Assembly: GCA_000827325.1 (NCBI GenBank)
Contig: KN832881.1
Span: forward strand, 1,504,630 to 1,568,629
Direction: 5' to 3'
DNA: 64,000 nt
Source: Oidiodendron maius Zn
Taxonomy: Eukaryota > Ascomycota > Leotiomycetes > Myxotrichaceae
Positions within the stretch are counted from its first letter, which is position 1, and every line of letters starts with the position of its first letter. The translations under genes were made by a program, and so were the position numbers. The notes below the pieces were generated by a model. It ran no database searches, was not told the DNA's origin, and worked only from the letters and a program-made list of their open reading frames with translations. Shown in pieces: positions 46,788-58,955 of the stretch.

Positions 46788-47461
46788 ATGCGTATAAGAT
46801 TGCCTTTTGCAGGTTGGTGCTCTGTTTGAGAATTGCCGTAGCTCTTCACTGACATCACATTGTAGGGGCATTCCTCTTCCTCCTCGCCGTAGCTGGCTAC
46901 GCCGGTCTGTCGTCGATCCAACTCGGTGACGTTGTCAATGACAAGCTCCTACATTTCATAACGTTCTTCATCCTCACGATAGCGTTCTACTGGATTCTTG
47001 ACACCTCTCGACGACGCACCCTTCATCTTACATTCGTTGTGTGCACTCTCATCCTGGGGGTTGGATCAGAATTCCTCCAGACTCTCTTCCCACACAAATT
47101 CGACGTCTTAGATATTGTGGCCAATGTTGTAGGCTCAATAGTGGCGATTGCACTGTGCAGCTGGTACCACAACCGAATGCTGGAGCGCAAACGGCTGGCG
47201 AAGAATTATCATGCTGTGCCCGGAGATGGAGATCTAGATTTGGAGCTCGGAGAAGGAGTCGGGCCCCAGGAATCAGGTATGACGAGTGGAGCGCCAACGC
47301 GGACTATAGAAGAAGAGCTAGATAATTGGGACGAAAACGCAGAGGATGCGTGGGATGAGGAAGAGCATGCTGCGGGGCCAGATGAAGGCGATGGTCTCAA
47401 AACACCCAGTGCCAGTAGTGCGGGTGATGCTGATGGCGACAAGAAGAAGAGAGCAGACTGA
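46788..47461 (+). CDS. VanZ-like small membrane protein
   Basis: Exons are 46788-46812 and 46866-47461 with a 53-nt intron (donor GTTGGT), giving 206 aa. Four hydrophobic segments are visible: FAGAFLFLLAVAGYAGLSSI, LLHFITFFILTIAFYWIL, LTFVVCTLILGVGSEFLQ and VLDIVANVVGSIVAIALC. The arrangement D-K-L-LHF...SEFLQ...FDVLDIVANVVG is the VanZ-like domain pattern, named after a bacterial glycopeptide-resistance accessory protein; fungi carry members of unknown role. A soluble acidic tail of about 85 residues (EEELDNWDENAEDAWDEEE) follows. The protein should sit in an internal membrane with an acidic cytosolic tail, but where is not known. A single short first exon is typical for its fungal relatives as far as I can judge. 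Confidence 0.8.
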
Positions 47462-48783
47462 TGTGTTACGATGTGATGTGTTTTCTCTGGCGTTGGGGTG
47501 CTAGCAGGGAGTTTGGTTCTGTCAGGATGTCCCAGAAATGCAATATGCTTGCCGGTGAAAATGGAAGTACCATAACCTTTGGCTTTACACTTGCGCGTGA
47601 TTTATATGTTACTTATGGGATCTCGCTCCATTGAATCTCTATTCAATGTTTGTTAGGTATAATATTGCATGTTTAATTGATCTCCCCCGGTGGACATGTC
47701 GGACAGCATGAGCCTCTCTGAGCCGCAAGATACAGACAATGAACTGTACGCGATTTTGTGCGAGCAATTTAGAGCTTGATATTAGGGACTATTTCTGTTC
47801 ATTCCTGTCCTGCACAATTGGATTGTGATAGGTAATGAAGACTGCTTAGCACAAAGGTAGTCCCATCAAATCCGTCTCTTTCGGAGACAGTGTATTTTAA
47901 AGAGGCCGTGGTTCCCAAATCCCCTCTCTTCAATCATATCAGTATCACAAATCCAAACTCTAGGATCATCATGTTTAGAGCCGCCCCCAAGTTCTACATG
48001 TAGAATACCAAGCGTGAGAATTATCATCGGAGAACTGACGCATTCGCGGACACATCCGCTTACACATCCGCTTTGGGCTCAACCTCTTATCACGACTTCA
48101 CCACTAGTCGGAGAGCCTCGACTTCAGTTCTTCTCGCTCCCGTCTTGTTGTCGATAATACGACCGATGAAGACTATTCGCCAGCACGCTCCGGCTTTATC
48201 TATCTTGCCAGAAACATCTGTATCCAGGGCCTAAAGGCTCAAATCTGCAGCCTCCTATGCTCGAACAAATTTATACAAGACTGTACGTCATGGGAAGATT
48301 ACACAACCAAGCTTACTGTGAGAGTGAAATAGATGTCGGGGAATGGATCGAATGCCCGACATGGCGCTGAATATTGATGATGAGGTAAGAAATTCCATCG
48401 AGTTCATGTCGGAGAAGCGTTATAATGACTATTTTATCCGTAACATGCTATCTTGTGACAAAGACGCAAGCGAGAGATCTTGATGCCAAGTCTTAAGAAG
48501 ACGGTGATGGGTATGATTCTGCAGAAGAGGCAGGTGGACGATAGGGCGAGGACTTGTACGGTATGCAGAGACAGCAGTAGAAGAAGATAAAGAGTACGGG
48601 AAAAGGACGAGGGGAATTCGTGGTGCGAGAGAATTGAATTGGGACAAGAGTGGTAAGAGAGAGGGTCCGATTTCTGATCATTCTTGGCCTTAATCTTTTG
48701 AGACCGTCATGTAGATAGTCCAAAAGCACATTTGCTCCCCATATCACTTCAGAGCGCGCTGTGTCCTTCATTTTATGTCGTAC
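47462..48783. other. intergenic 1.3 kb between convergent genes
   Basis: No gene can be supported. A 12-nt direct duplication (ACACATCCGCTT) occurs at about 48050-48073. Both neighbouring transcripts end here. Confidence 0.5.
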
Positions 48784-50719
48784 CTACCACCCACTAAAAG
48801 CATTGTTAGTCAATTTTTCTTGGCTCAAGATTGGGCAGATTAACGCGGGATGGGCTCGCGAGGTACAAGGAGAAGGAAAATGCATGGCGTACAATGTCTC
48901 ATCATACCACCAGACCTCTCGGCCTTTCATAACCCAGTCGCCCACATGTTTTCTCAAGTCCCTTGCCAAACTCTTCGGCCCACATACCAACACAGCAATT
49001 CTTTCTTCGCAGCCGAACTTGAAAATCTCATTAACAATCTTCTTTAAATCCGGTCTTTCCTTGCCACCGGTGGCTTTTATAATCCTTCCAGTTTGTTGCA
49101 AGTCATCTAATTCAACACTACTATCCACAATTTCGTTACTCGGTTTATCGTCTGCATCTCCACGAGTCAAATAAATCTTCACATGTTCGTCGTCTTCCAA
49201 AGAAGGTTCAGCAGGCATATCAAAAGCCCAGCCAGCTTCAGCCCCGGAACGCATAGACCAAATAAACTTCAGTCGATCTGGGCTCATAGATTCGCTTTCT
49301 AACTCGTCTCGCAAGTGGCGGTAGATAGGCAAGATGAACGTAGCGCCTACTCCTCCGGCTACCAAAAGAATCCTGTCATAACTATTGATAAGATCAGGAA
49401 ATTGTCTCGCGGTTCCGTACGGGCCCTCAATATCGATAGGGGGTTTGGCTTTTGTAAGGCTGGCGAGTTTTTCGATAGCTGATGTACTCAGGCCGCTCCC
49501 AATACGCATCACAAGGGTAATATCTGTGGATGAGACTTCCGCGACAGTGAATGGGTTAAAGAGGAAGTCATAAATTGACGGAGAACCGGCGTTGGGAGGC
49601 CTGCTTTCCGGTGGTATGAAGAGATAGACATGCTGACCGGGAGCAGCTGCAAATCGGTTCAGTTTGGTTGGAGGAACTGGAATTTTCACCTTCAGGAGCT
49701 TGGTTCCCGTAATCTTGGTAACCGTGGCATGGCCAGTGATAGTATCTATCTTCCGACAGACTAGATCGAAGATTAGCAGAGCGAGTGCCTCCGCCATGTA
49801 GAGGCGGAGCTCTTTGACATGAAAAAAGAGCATAGGGAGGGTCCAAAGTCCCAAGACGAAATGAAGCACGAAAAATAATCGATAATTCCAACGTCTCACG
49901 GCCTCAAGGGCGGTCGAAAAGAGGACCGTAATACCTAGAAAGGATGTAATGCCAATGATGATAATAAATTCTGTGAGACGCTGGTAGACAATCCCGTTCT
50001 GAATGAAATAGTTCAAATACCATGTAGCATGGTTGAAGAGCAGAAAGTAGATTATCCTTCCAGAAATTCGATGCCAAGGGTTAAGCTTCTCATGTGAAGT
50101 CTGGAACACAAGCCTGAGGGGCGAGTAGACAGATTTCATAGCCAGCATGTAATGAACAGGAAACTGTGCTGCTGCAACATGACCAAATCGTTTGGTAATG
50201 TGAAGATAATCTAAAAAGGCGATTAGAATCGTTTCTGACAATGAAAATAGGAAAGATACCAAGGGAGAATAAGGGAAGGAGGAGCGGGGGTGAAAAAGTC
50301 CAGAGAATTCATGTGCACTTCGAGCTCCCACAATTTGAAGACGTACCATCACCAGTTTTATGAACGCAGAGAAATAAAAGCCAAGAGGTCCAGAAAATTC
50401 CCGTAATCCAATAACCTCTTGATCCCCATCCAGAAGCAAGGTCATCTTCCAACCACCACTTGACCTTGTTCCACCTTCTTACCGCAGACCCAGTTGCTGT
50501 ATGCTTGTGCTTCTTCCGAGCGGGGGAGCTTAAGGCAGAGTATGTGGCCTTAGATCTCTGTCTCTCAGAATACACCCATACCCCCAGCCTGTAAAGCTGA
50601 TAGATTATAACTGGCACTATTGCCGAGAGCTGAGCAAATGCCCCGTACCGATCTAGGAGAAGGCGGCGAGCATGCTTTTGATCCCCATCCAGAGTACTGA
50701 AATGGTACGGCCATGCCAT
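48784..50719 (-). CDS. ferric-reductase-like transmembrane flavocytochrome (FRE family)
   Basis: Passes electrons from NADPH through FAD and haem across a membrane, typically to reduce Fe3+ or Cu2+ outside the cell, or oxygen in NOX-like members. Exons are 50719-50347, 50210-48893 and 48793-48784 (introns 136 and 99 nt), giving 566 aa. The ferric-reductase membrane domain has histidines in LHITKRFGHVAAAQFPVHY, NPWHRISG, FNHATWYL and HFVLGLWT. The FAD-binding part has PGQHVYLFIPP, and the NADPH part has LLVAGGVGATFILPIYRHL and VLVCGPKSLARDLRK. The spliced C-terminus is VWWYDETFGW, the usual end for this family; reading through the last intron gives a longer, atypical tail. The substrate and membrane location are not shown. 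Confidence 0.88.
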
Positions 50720-51064
50720 AGTTAAAGCAGATATTTGAATGTCTCTAGGCTTGAGGGTCCGTAATTCAGCACCCTTAAATGCAGACTAGATGCCAGATAA
50801 CGAACGGATAAGATCCAGTGGTGAGTTGACTGAAGCGGGGCGCGAAAGGTAGACGGCGTCTAATACCAAGTTGATATTGACCTGCAGCAGCTCAAAGTAT
50901 CGACATGACCAATCTTTAGCTCCTAACTTGACAAAACGCTCATAGACTGATCTACTTAGCTCCGAGCTGGTTTGTGTGCTTACTCTAGGAAAGGAAACAA
51001 AGTCTGCAATCGAGCGACGATAATGCGTATCACGTGATATATATATTGCTTGTTGCAGGCTCGA
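50720..51064. other. promoter side of the ferric-reductase gene
   Basis: This 345-nt stretch of normal base composition separates the gene from the repeat island. It should contain the promoter. I see no recognisable iron-responsive (GATA-type) cluster, only CACGTGATAT near 51031. Confidence 0.4.
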
Positions 51065-51103
51065 CTACTATGTTTGTACTTAGCTTATATTAGTCAGCCC
51101 GAG

Positions 51104-51118
51104 TGGGATATTATCCCA
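51104..51118. repeat. short perfect palindrome at the island edge
   Basis: TGGGATA and TATCCCA form an inverted repeat around a single T at the transition from unique to AT-rich DNA. It may mark the end of an old element, but no matching copy was found in the window. Confidence 0.4.
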
Positions 51119-51119
51119 C

Positions 51120-52828
51120 CAAAAACCAAGCTAAATACAATAACTTATCAAGATTCTATATTTCTTATAATTTAGTAGTAATATCATCTTTATAGCAGTC
51201 TACCAGCATTATAACACTAGGATTTGCCCTACTATTGATTTTAAGATCTTTAGATTAATCTATAGCACTAATTTGAGTTAGGTTACCCAAATAGTATATT
51301 CCTAGCTTGCTATAATAATACAAGCTACTCTACTATAGCTTACCTTTAGAGTCACCTATATCAATAAACCTTAATATCGACAAACCTCAAGCAGTCTATC
51401 ATTAAGGTATACCAGCTCTACTCTCTTATACTCTTATAACCCAAGTTTACCTTATAACTATTACAGGAATAGCAGGATTCTATTAACTAGATTGTCTCTT
51501 ACCTTCCTTAACTATAGAGCTTATAACCTATTGTTCCTACTAACTGGTTCAATAAGTATACAAATCCTATTATAGCTATATAAACACTATAACTAAGCCT
51601 ACTTGATTTAAAGAAATACTATAAATCCTAGTTAGAAAAGGAAAGTATAGGCTATAGAGACTAAAACAATCCAGATATAATAGGACCTAATACTGAATTA
51701 AGCTCCCCTTTTATAAGTCTTACTATCTTAACTCTAATACCTTTAAATATACTATAAAGCTTAAATCAGAATCCTCTAGTCAGTATAGTAAGTAATAGAA
51801 GCAATTCTCAAAATACCCTACTATCTAATATTACTTTCTTTAAGCAGCAATTTGAAACAGTATTAGATTAAATTCTAGATTATATCTTAGCCTATAGAGC
51901 TTCTCCTTAACCTACTCTAAATATATACTAAACTAAATACCTACTAGAGAAGAGATTCCAACTATAAGACCTTGGATTTTTCAATCTACTACTTTAAGAT
52001 ACTACTAAACTATCCTTATCTATAGATAATAAAACTATATACTATAATATATTTAGTTTTATAATATAGATATAAGTCAAGTTATAGGGTATAACAAGTA
52101 GGCTTTAGAAGAGCAGAAACCTTACTATAAAGCTAGACTAATATCTTAAAGGTAAAGCTAAGCTATAGTATACTAACAAGATTTCAGTTACTATATATAT
52201 AGGACTTAAGACTAGTATTAATATATAGTACTTAGAACTTAAGACTAGATTCTATAAGGTACTAGATACTATCTTTAAAAGACTTGAATTGCTTTGATTT
52301 ATAATTCAAGATATAAGAGTATAAAAGAATCCTAAAGAATTTATATAGATAATAATTATTATAGTATAGAATACTAGCACTACCCTTATAGAATATACTT
52401 AAATCCTTTCAGCTTATAAGTATTTCAATACTCTATTATAGACTATCCTTACCCTACCTACTAAAGCTATATAGCTAACAGATTTCATAAAGTAACTTAT
52501 AGTAGCAAAAGCTATTTGGTTTGAACTCTACTTACCTTAAGCCTATATCAGTAAGTATAACTTCTTATCTAACAGTATATACTTTAGATAACTAGTATTT
52601 CTAGTTAATTGTTCTTTATACTAAAGCTAGTACTAGCTATTTCAACCCTATTACTATACTCCTTAATAGTATAAACCCCCTATATATAAGTATTAAGAGC
52701 TATAAGTATAGTATTTTAAACGCTTTACTAATAATAAACCCAAAGAGAACAAATTATCATCCTAGTATAGGCTCTAGCTAGGTCGCTAACTATATCAAGC
52801 ACTATTCCCTAAGCTATAGAACAAGGCT
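51120..52828. mobile_element. old, heavily eroded retroelement sequence, left part
   Basis: Extremely AT-rich DNA with frequent stops in all frames. No domain can be named with confidence. It joins directly to the sequence right of 59174 if the inserted chromovirus and one target duplication are removed, so both sides are likely one older element. Confidence 0.45.
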
Positions 52829-52833
52829 ATAAG
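52829..52833 (+). repeat. target-site duplication, left copy (ATAAG)
   Basis: ATAAG directly precedes the 5' LTR and is repeated directly after the 3' LTR at 59170-59174. Five base pairs is the usual duplication length for Ty3/gypsy integrase. Confidence 0.85.
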
Positions 52834-53047
52834 TATTATAATACTAAACCTTTCAATATATATATACTAGAACTATATAACCTTACTCTACTAGATCACC
52901 TAACTAGACCTCCTCTATATAAAGGCTCTCTTCTTTTTATTCTCTTTACTCTTTAGTTTATTCTCTTAGTTAAGTCAATTAATAGTTAAATATACCTTTA
53001 AGCCCTTATCTCTAGATCAAGATCCCTGTTCCTCTTAAGTTGATATA
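52834..53047 (+). repeat. 5' LTR (214 nt)
   Basis: Begins TATTATAATACTAAACC and ends AAGTTGATATA, corresponding to the TG...CA ends of an LTR after G-to-A and C-to-T change. A TATATAAA promoter-like box is at 52916-52923. It differs from the 3' LTR almost only by transitions. Confidence 0.9.
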
Positions 53048-53799
53048 TTAGAATAAACTCAACAAACCTTCTAGAAATAGAGCTTAAATATATCCCTCTC
53101 TTTTATATTAAACCTACTATATTGAATAGATCTATAAAGCCATAATATAATATTCCATAAGCCTACTCTAACTAGAAGTCAAATAGAAGAGATATTAGGT
53201 CAGAGCCTTCTATCTATTACTACCCCTTCTAGCTTCTCTTAATTGAGTTAAGCTAGCCCTTCTTAAGAAGAGCCTAAAACACCAAGCCTTTATTATCAAC
53301 CTCTATATTAGCAACAATATCAACTATACAATACAAGCCTACAGGTAAAGCAGTAGCTATCTAAGAGACAAGAGAATCCTCTACTTACTAGGAAACACCT
53401 TCTATATAGTCTAGAGACTCTATCCTTAAGTCCTAGCCAATTGATTTAGACTCTATTTAAAATCTAGAACTAAGGGTATATCTGAATTAGAGCTTGTTGA
53501 ACCTTATTAGATCCTTAGTCCAGCTAATAGACAAGCAGTTTCAGAGTCTCCTAGTATAGTTTCTGGCTAAAGACCTAAGGACTAGTATACCAGATACTCA
53601 AGAATCCCTTCACTACCTACTAGGAGGCCTAGACGATTCTCCTTCTAATAGCTCCTATAGATCTTATCAGGATTGTAGCTCCAGGTGCCGCTAGTATAAT
53701 TAGAGCTACCTATAATCTATAAAGCGTTCCCTTAAGTATACAGATCCTACCAAGCTTAATGATAGTATTTTATCTACCTACATTGCCTAGAGATCCCTC

Positions 53800-54684
53800 C
53801 TATAAGGAAAACTATATGCTAATATAGACTAGTAGCCTATAGAACAGGACCGGATCGATTATATCTTCAGCTACACTAAAGGCAAGGCCCAGAGCTTCCT
53901 AGAACCAAGGATCAATAAGGATAGTCTAGATCCCTAGCTAACCGTGGACAAGATACTGGAGTATCTAAATACAGTCTTCTAGAACCACTTTAAGACTAAG
54001 TAGTCAGAGAACTCTTTTTATACTCTAAAGCATTCTCCAGGACAGGACTTTAATAAATTCTATACTGAGTTTATATACCTAGCCTTAGTAGACAGAGTCC
54101 CCTCTATTATATAGTAAAGTCACTTATAGTACAAGCTAAATAAAGAATTCAAGAACCAGCTCCTAGCTATATACCACTAATACCCTATATACCAGGAACT
54201 AGTATACAAGTGCTAGAGACTAAGCATTAACCTTAAGGAGCTCTACCGCTAATTCCTACCTATAAGTCAGGTCTAGCATCGCTGGCCTAATCCTGTAGTT
54301 GTATAAACCACGAAACCTGGCAGTTCCACTATATAGCTACCCCCAGGTATACTGCCAGTGTCTAGACATTCATATAGACTATCCTGAGCCCTACCTGCAG
54401 CCAAGAAAAGGGATTCATTAACTCCAGGTCCTAGAGCGTCCCCTATACTAGCAACTGATCCGTTGAAAGCATCTTGCTTCAATTGTAGTAAAGTAGGGCA
54501 CTTCGCTAGCTCTTGCTCTAACCCTTGTGTTACACTAAGGATTAACGAGATCAAACAAGATGTTGAGGTTTCTAGTAATAAAGCAAATGATAAGGTAGAC
54601 TCTGAATCCAAGTCAGAAAACTAGGAGCCCTAAGCCAAGGCTCCCCCTTTAGGGCCTATATATTCGACCTCTAGCAGATCGATT
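53800..54684 (+). pseudogene. gag of the chromovirus, interrupted
   Basis: The capsid region is readable in one frame from about 53800 (for example KGKAQSFLEPRIN and SPGQDFNKFYTEFIYLALVD), with several TAG stops. A CCHC zinc knuckle, CFNCSKVGHFASSC, is intact at 54475-54516. The frame ends at 54684. It encodes the RNA-binding, particle-forming protein of a retrotransposon. Interruptions fit RIP. Confidence 0.85.
54645..54651 (+). promoter_or_regulatory. candidate -1 frameshift slippery site CCCTTTA
   Basis: In the gag frame the codons read CCC-CCT-TTA, so the heptamer C-CCT-TTA has the X-XXY-YYZ phase of a -1 slippery site. The pol frame is exactly -1 relative to gag from this point. Whether RIP created or altered the heptamer is unknown. 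Confidence 0.5.
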
Positions 54685-57600
54685 TAAGTTTACTAATAGC
54701 AGGCAACTCCTTTACCCTTGTATATACACTCTACAAGGATGGAATCGTAATCCAAGCTGAAGCCCTTAGTAATACTGGAGCAAGTGGCTATATCTTTCTT
54801 GATTCGAAATTCATATTAGACCTTTACTACACTTTTAACTTGAAGCTTAGATAGCTTCCCTAGGCTATCTATCCCAAGGGATTTAATAGCAAGAAAGGAT
54901 CCCTAATATCCTAATACCTCTCGTTTAATATTGAGATTGATAGTTACAGGATCTATAACCTTCCAATACTGATTGTAGAGCTAGGCTCTCATGATATTAT
55001 TATCAGAAGGAATTTCTTTGATTATTTTTATGTTTTAATTGACATTCATTACCGACAGCTATAGTGGCCACAGGAATTTCCCCCTAATAAGACTTACTCC
55101 CGAACTATTGCTATATACTCCAGAAATGAGATCCGGTCTTGAAGGGTCCAGCTATAATATCAGCAGGATCTGTTCCGGAGGGACAGCCTAATCGCCTATA
55201 ATAAGAAGAGACGGAAGGACGGGATCCAGATTAATGTCTTGATAAAGGACCTGGCTAAGGGGCTATCCCTGGACAACAAAGCAGCTTCCCTGCCACTAGA
55301 CCTACAATTTAACCTGGCTACCGGGTTAAATCAGGCAAGCCCTCCGGAACTCCAAGACAAGAAATCATAGTCAACCTAGGACAGACAGCCACCCCTTGAT
55401 ATATCAATACACGAGTAACTAGCTGTTCCTGTATTAATACAACAACCACTGGCTAAGCGTAGCATTATATAGGAACAACAGAACCAGGAAGACCTTATAC
55501 AAATAAACCAAGAGCTGAGGCTTCCTGAAGACTACCGACTACCTAGCCAGGAAAGAGAAAGCAAGCCAAAGGCCTCCCCTAAGCAGTCTAGTCAGAAACA
55601 GGTATCGACTCTCGAGATCAAGACTATTACTGCTAACAGCTTCCAGCTTAATATACACCAACCAGGAACAGAGATCTTCTTGATTACGCTAGATAGCCTT
55701 GACTGTATAATTGAGGACAGGCGCCAGGACCTAGTAGTAGACCCTGACCTAGAGATAGAGGAGACGCTTTAATAGCGAGTCCCCTAGGCCTACTACAACT
55801 TCCTGGACTTCTAGTCCAAAAAGGAATCTGATACCCTGCCTCTGTATTAAAAGGCTGACTACAAGATTGAGCTTATTAAGGATAATATACTCGGGTTCAG
55901 CCACCTAAACAAGCACTCAATCGAGGAGCTAACCGCTATACAGGAATACCTTGTATATAACCTAGCTAAAGGCTTTATAACCTTAAGCAAGGCCCCTTTC
56001 GTGGCCCTGATTCTCTTTGCCCGCAAGGCCAATAGATCGCTACAGTTCTGTATTGACTACTATAAGCTCAATACACTGACCAAGAAGAACCGTTATCCTC
56101 TTCCCCTGATTGATAAGATGCTTGTACAGTTAAGTAGGGCTAAGGTGTTCACCAAGCTAGATATCCGCCAAGCATTCTATAGGATCCGGATCTCCCCTGA
56201 GTCAGAAGAGCTGACAGCCTTCTGAATATGCTATAGCCTATTCTAATATAAAGTCCTACCCTTTGGACTGACTAATGGTCCTACAGCCTTCCAGAGCTAT
56301 ATTAATAATACACTTCAAGATCTTCTAGACATGACTTATACAGCTTATCTTAACGATATCCTAATCTACTCGGAAGATAAGCTCTAGTACAAGACATATA
56401 TCAAGTAGGTGATCAAGAGGCTACAAGCTATAGGCTTACAGGCTGATATCAAGAAGTGCAAGTTCAATGTTATACAAACCAAGTACCTGGGCTTTATTAT
56501 CTCTACAGACGGAATACAGGTCGATCCCGATAAGGTCAAGGCGATTGCAGACTGGCCCTACCCCTGTATAGTCCGTGGAGTCCAATCGTTTCTTGGGTTC
56601 TGCAACTTCTATCGGTAATTCATCCGTAATTATAGTTGTATTGTATCACCCCTTACTAGGCTTACCTGCAAGGATTATAAGTTCTCCTTCAATAGGGGCT
56701 GTATCTAGGCATTCGAGACGCTCTAACATATACTCACCTACACTCCGATCTTGGTGCACTACAACCTGGATAGCTAATGCCTCCTAGAGACTAATGCCTC
56801 TGATACAGTTACTGCTACCGTATTCTCCCAAAAAGGTCTTGATAGAGAATAGCACCCTATAGGATACTTCTTGAAGATAATGGCCCCTACTGAGACTAAT
56901 TACCTAATCCATGACAAGGAACTACTAGCAATAGTTTAGGCCTTATAGTACTGGCGCTCTAAACTTGAAAGCGCTAGGGACCCTGTTCAAGTTATTATAG
57001 ACTATAAGGCTTTAGAGTACTTCATGACCTCTAAGCTACTCTTAGCAAGACAAGCATATTGGGCAGAAATCCTGTCCTAGTACCATTTCAAGATATCCTA
57101 TAAACCAGGTAAGACCAATAAGGCTGATCCGTTAACATAAATCAAGGAACAGACTAGAGACCTTGATCAAGCTAAGAAAGATAATAGAGAACAGGTTCTG
57201 CTACTATATGAGAACCTGGACCAGCAGATAATCCAGGACCTTGAGGTCAATCGGATTGACCTATCCCTCTCCTCGATCGAGGACCAGCTAGACTTGATCG
57301 ATGAAATCCTCCAGGCTAACCGTATAGCGCTAGACCTCGTATGTATCCGGAAGCTGGGCCAGCAGGACAAGGGTGGATATACAATCCGGGATGGCCTACT
57401 TAAGAGGAATAGGAAGCTTGTAGTTACTCAGTCAGTCTGTACAGACCTAATCAAAGCCTTACATTACGGAATCTCGATAGCCCACCCTAGGAAGCACAAG
57501 ACAGGACTCCTGATCAAGGAATAGTACTACTGGCATAGAATAAGCACTGATATCGACCAGTTTATAAGTAACTGTCACGCCTGCCGACAATCCAAGGTTC

Positions 57601-58780
57601 CAAGGAACAAGACTCTAGGACTACTGTACCCCTTACTAATACCAGACCGTTCTTGGCAATATATCTCTATAGACTTTAAGGAGATGCTACCAGACAAGGA
57701 AGGCAAGAACATGGTTTATATGTTTATAGACCGGTTAGACAAGAGACCTATATCGATCCCCTGTAACAAGACAGTCGATATATAGGTACTAGTACAGCTC
57801 TACCTGATATATATACATAAGTACTACAGACCAGCTATAACTGTAGTCTTGGATTGTAGTCTATAGTTTATATCAGCCTTCTAGAAAGAGTTCTGTTACC
57901 TCCTTAGGACAAGGCTCAAGCTCTCTACAGCCTACTATCCCCAAACAGATAGTCAAACAGAGAATGCAAACTAGTAGATCGATCAACAGCTTCGCCCTTT
58001 TGTCAATACCTTCCAGGATGACTGGTCCCGCCTGATCCATGCTGTAGACTATACAGCAGCTGCCCTGCTACACGACTCCACTGGTCTATCGCCCTTCCAG
58101 GTCGAGCTAGGCTACCAGCCACGGATGGATATCGATTGGGAACGCCCTCAGGACAATATCCCTGTCTTAGAGCATATCTCTAGAGCTAGGCAGGACATAC
58201 AGGTACAGGTCAAGAGGATCTATAAAGTATGGGAATGGTATTGCAAGTCAATGGCCAAGGTATAGGAAAGGCAGAGCATCCAGGCAAACAAGCACTGCAG
58301 GCCAGTCGACTTCAGTACTGGTGATAAGGTCTAGGTATCCACCAAGAACTGGATAAATGAACGCCTGAGCCAGAAGCTAGGTTACCAGAACAAGGGCCCC
58401 TACAGAATCACAAAGCAAGTAGGACACTTATATCAGGTCAATCTCCCTGATAGTAACTAGCGGAACAATGTCTTTACTCCAGACCTCTTATAGAAGGACC
58501 CAGGTAATCCCTTACTAGGCCAGCACCCTGATCCACCACTGTCAGTTATATATAACCAGCACTCTGAGTAGGAGGTTGAATATATTTGTCAGAGTAGGGT
58601 AAGACAACAAAGGCTCTAATACCAGGCCAAGTAGGTAGGCTTTGACTACTAGCCTGAGTTCTATAATACAGAGAACTTCAAGGGGTTGCCTCACCTGCTT
58701 AAGGCCTTCTATAAGGAGTATAACAATGCTAAGGGGCCACTAACTAACCTGTAGTACTAGATAGACTGCTATTAATAGGG
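54651..58780 (+). pseudogene. pol of the chromovirus, interrupted (PR-RT-RH-IN-chromodomain)
   Basis: One reading frame, -1 to gag, carries all pol domains. The protease has SNTGASG near 54768, where the active-site Asp has become Asn. The reverse transcriptase spans about 55980-56640, with LQFCIDYYKLN, FTKLDIRQAF and the catalytic box now YLND instead of YLDD (56346-56357). RNase H follows near 56760-57060. Integrase has the H-H-C-C finger ending CHACRQSK near 57590, and the D, D and E core positions near 57670, 57850 and 57960. More than twenty stops, mostly TAG, break the frame. No cellular function is expected. Confidence 0.9.
58563..58725 (+). pseudogene. C-terminal chromodomain of the chromovirus integrase
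   Basis: In the pol frame, a segment with EVEYI, YQAK-stop-VGFDY and PEFYNTENF has the layout of a chromodomain. The stops fall where tryptophans of the aromatic cage are expected (TGG to TAG). Chromodomains steer integration of this retroelement class to methylated-histone chromatin. Confidence 0.75.
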
Positions 58781-58941
58781 CAAGGAACTAGAGGCTTAGG
58801 GAGATAATAACTACTATAGGACAAAAGAGGGATAGGATAGTCCTTGGTATATCAAGACAGTAAGGGTAAGCATAAAGAGTAGGAATATAGACACTATTTC
58901 CTTATCATACTTGTTTGTATAGCTTAAGAGCAAGCCTATTT

Positions 58942-58952
58942 GGAGGGGGGGG
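58942..58952 (+). other. polypurine tract
   Basis: GGAGGGGGGGG lies three nucleotides before the 3' LTR, at the position used to prime plus-strand DNA synthesis in LTR retroelements. Confidence 0.8.
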
Positions 58953-58955
58953 TAA

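Noticed and set aside
54273-54611. 112-codon minus-strand open frame in the repeat island
   Set aside because: It is antisense to the gag zinc knuckle of the chromovirus. The plus strand has the recognisable retroelement domains.
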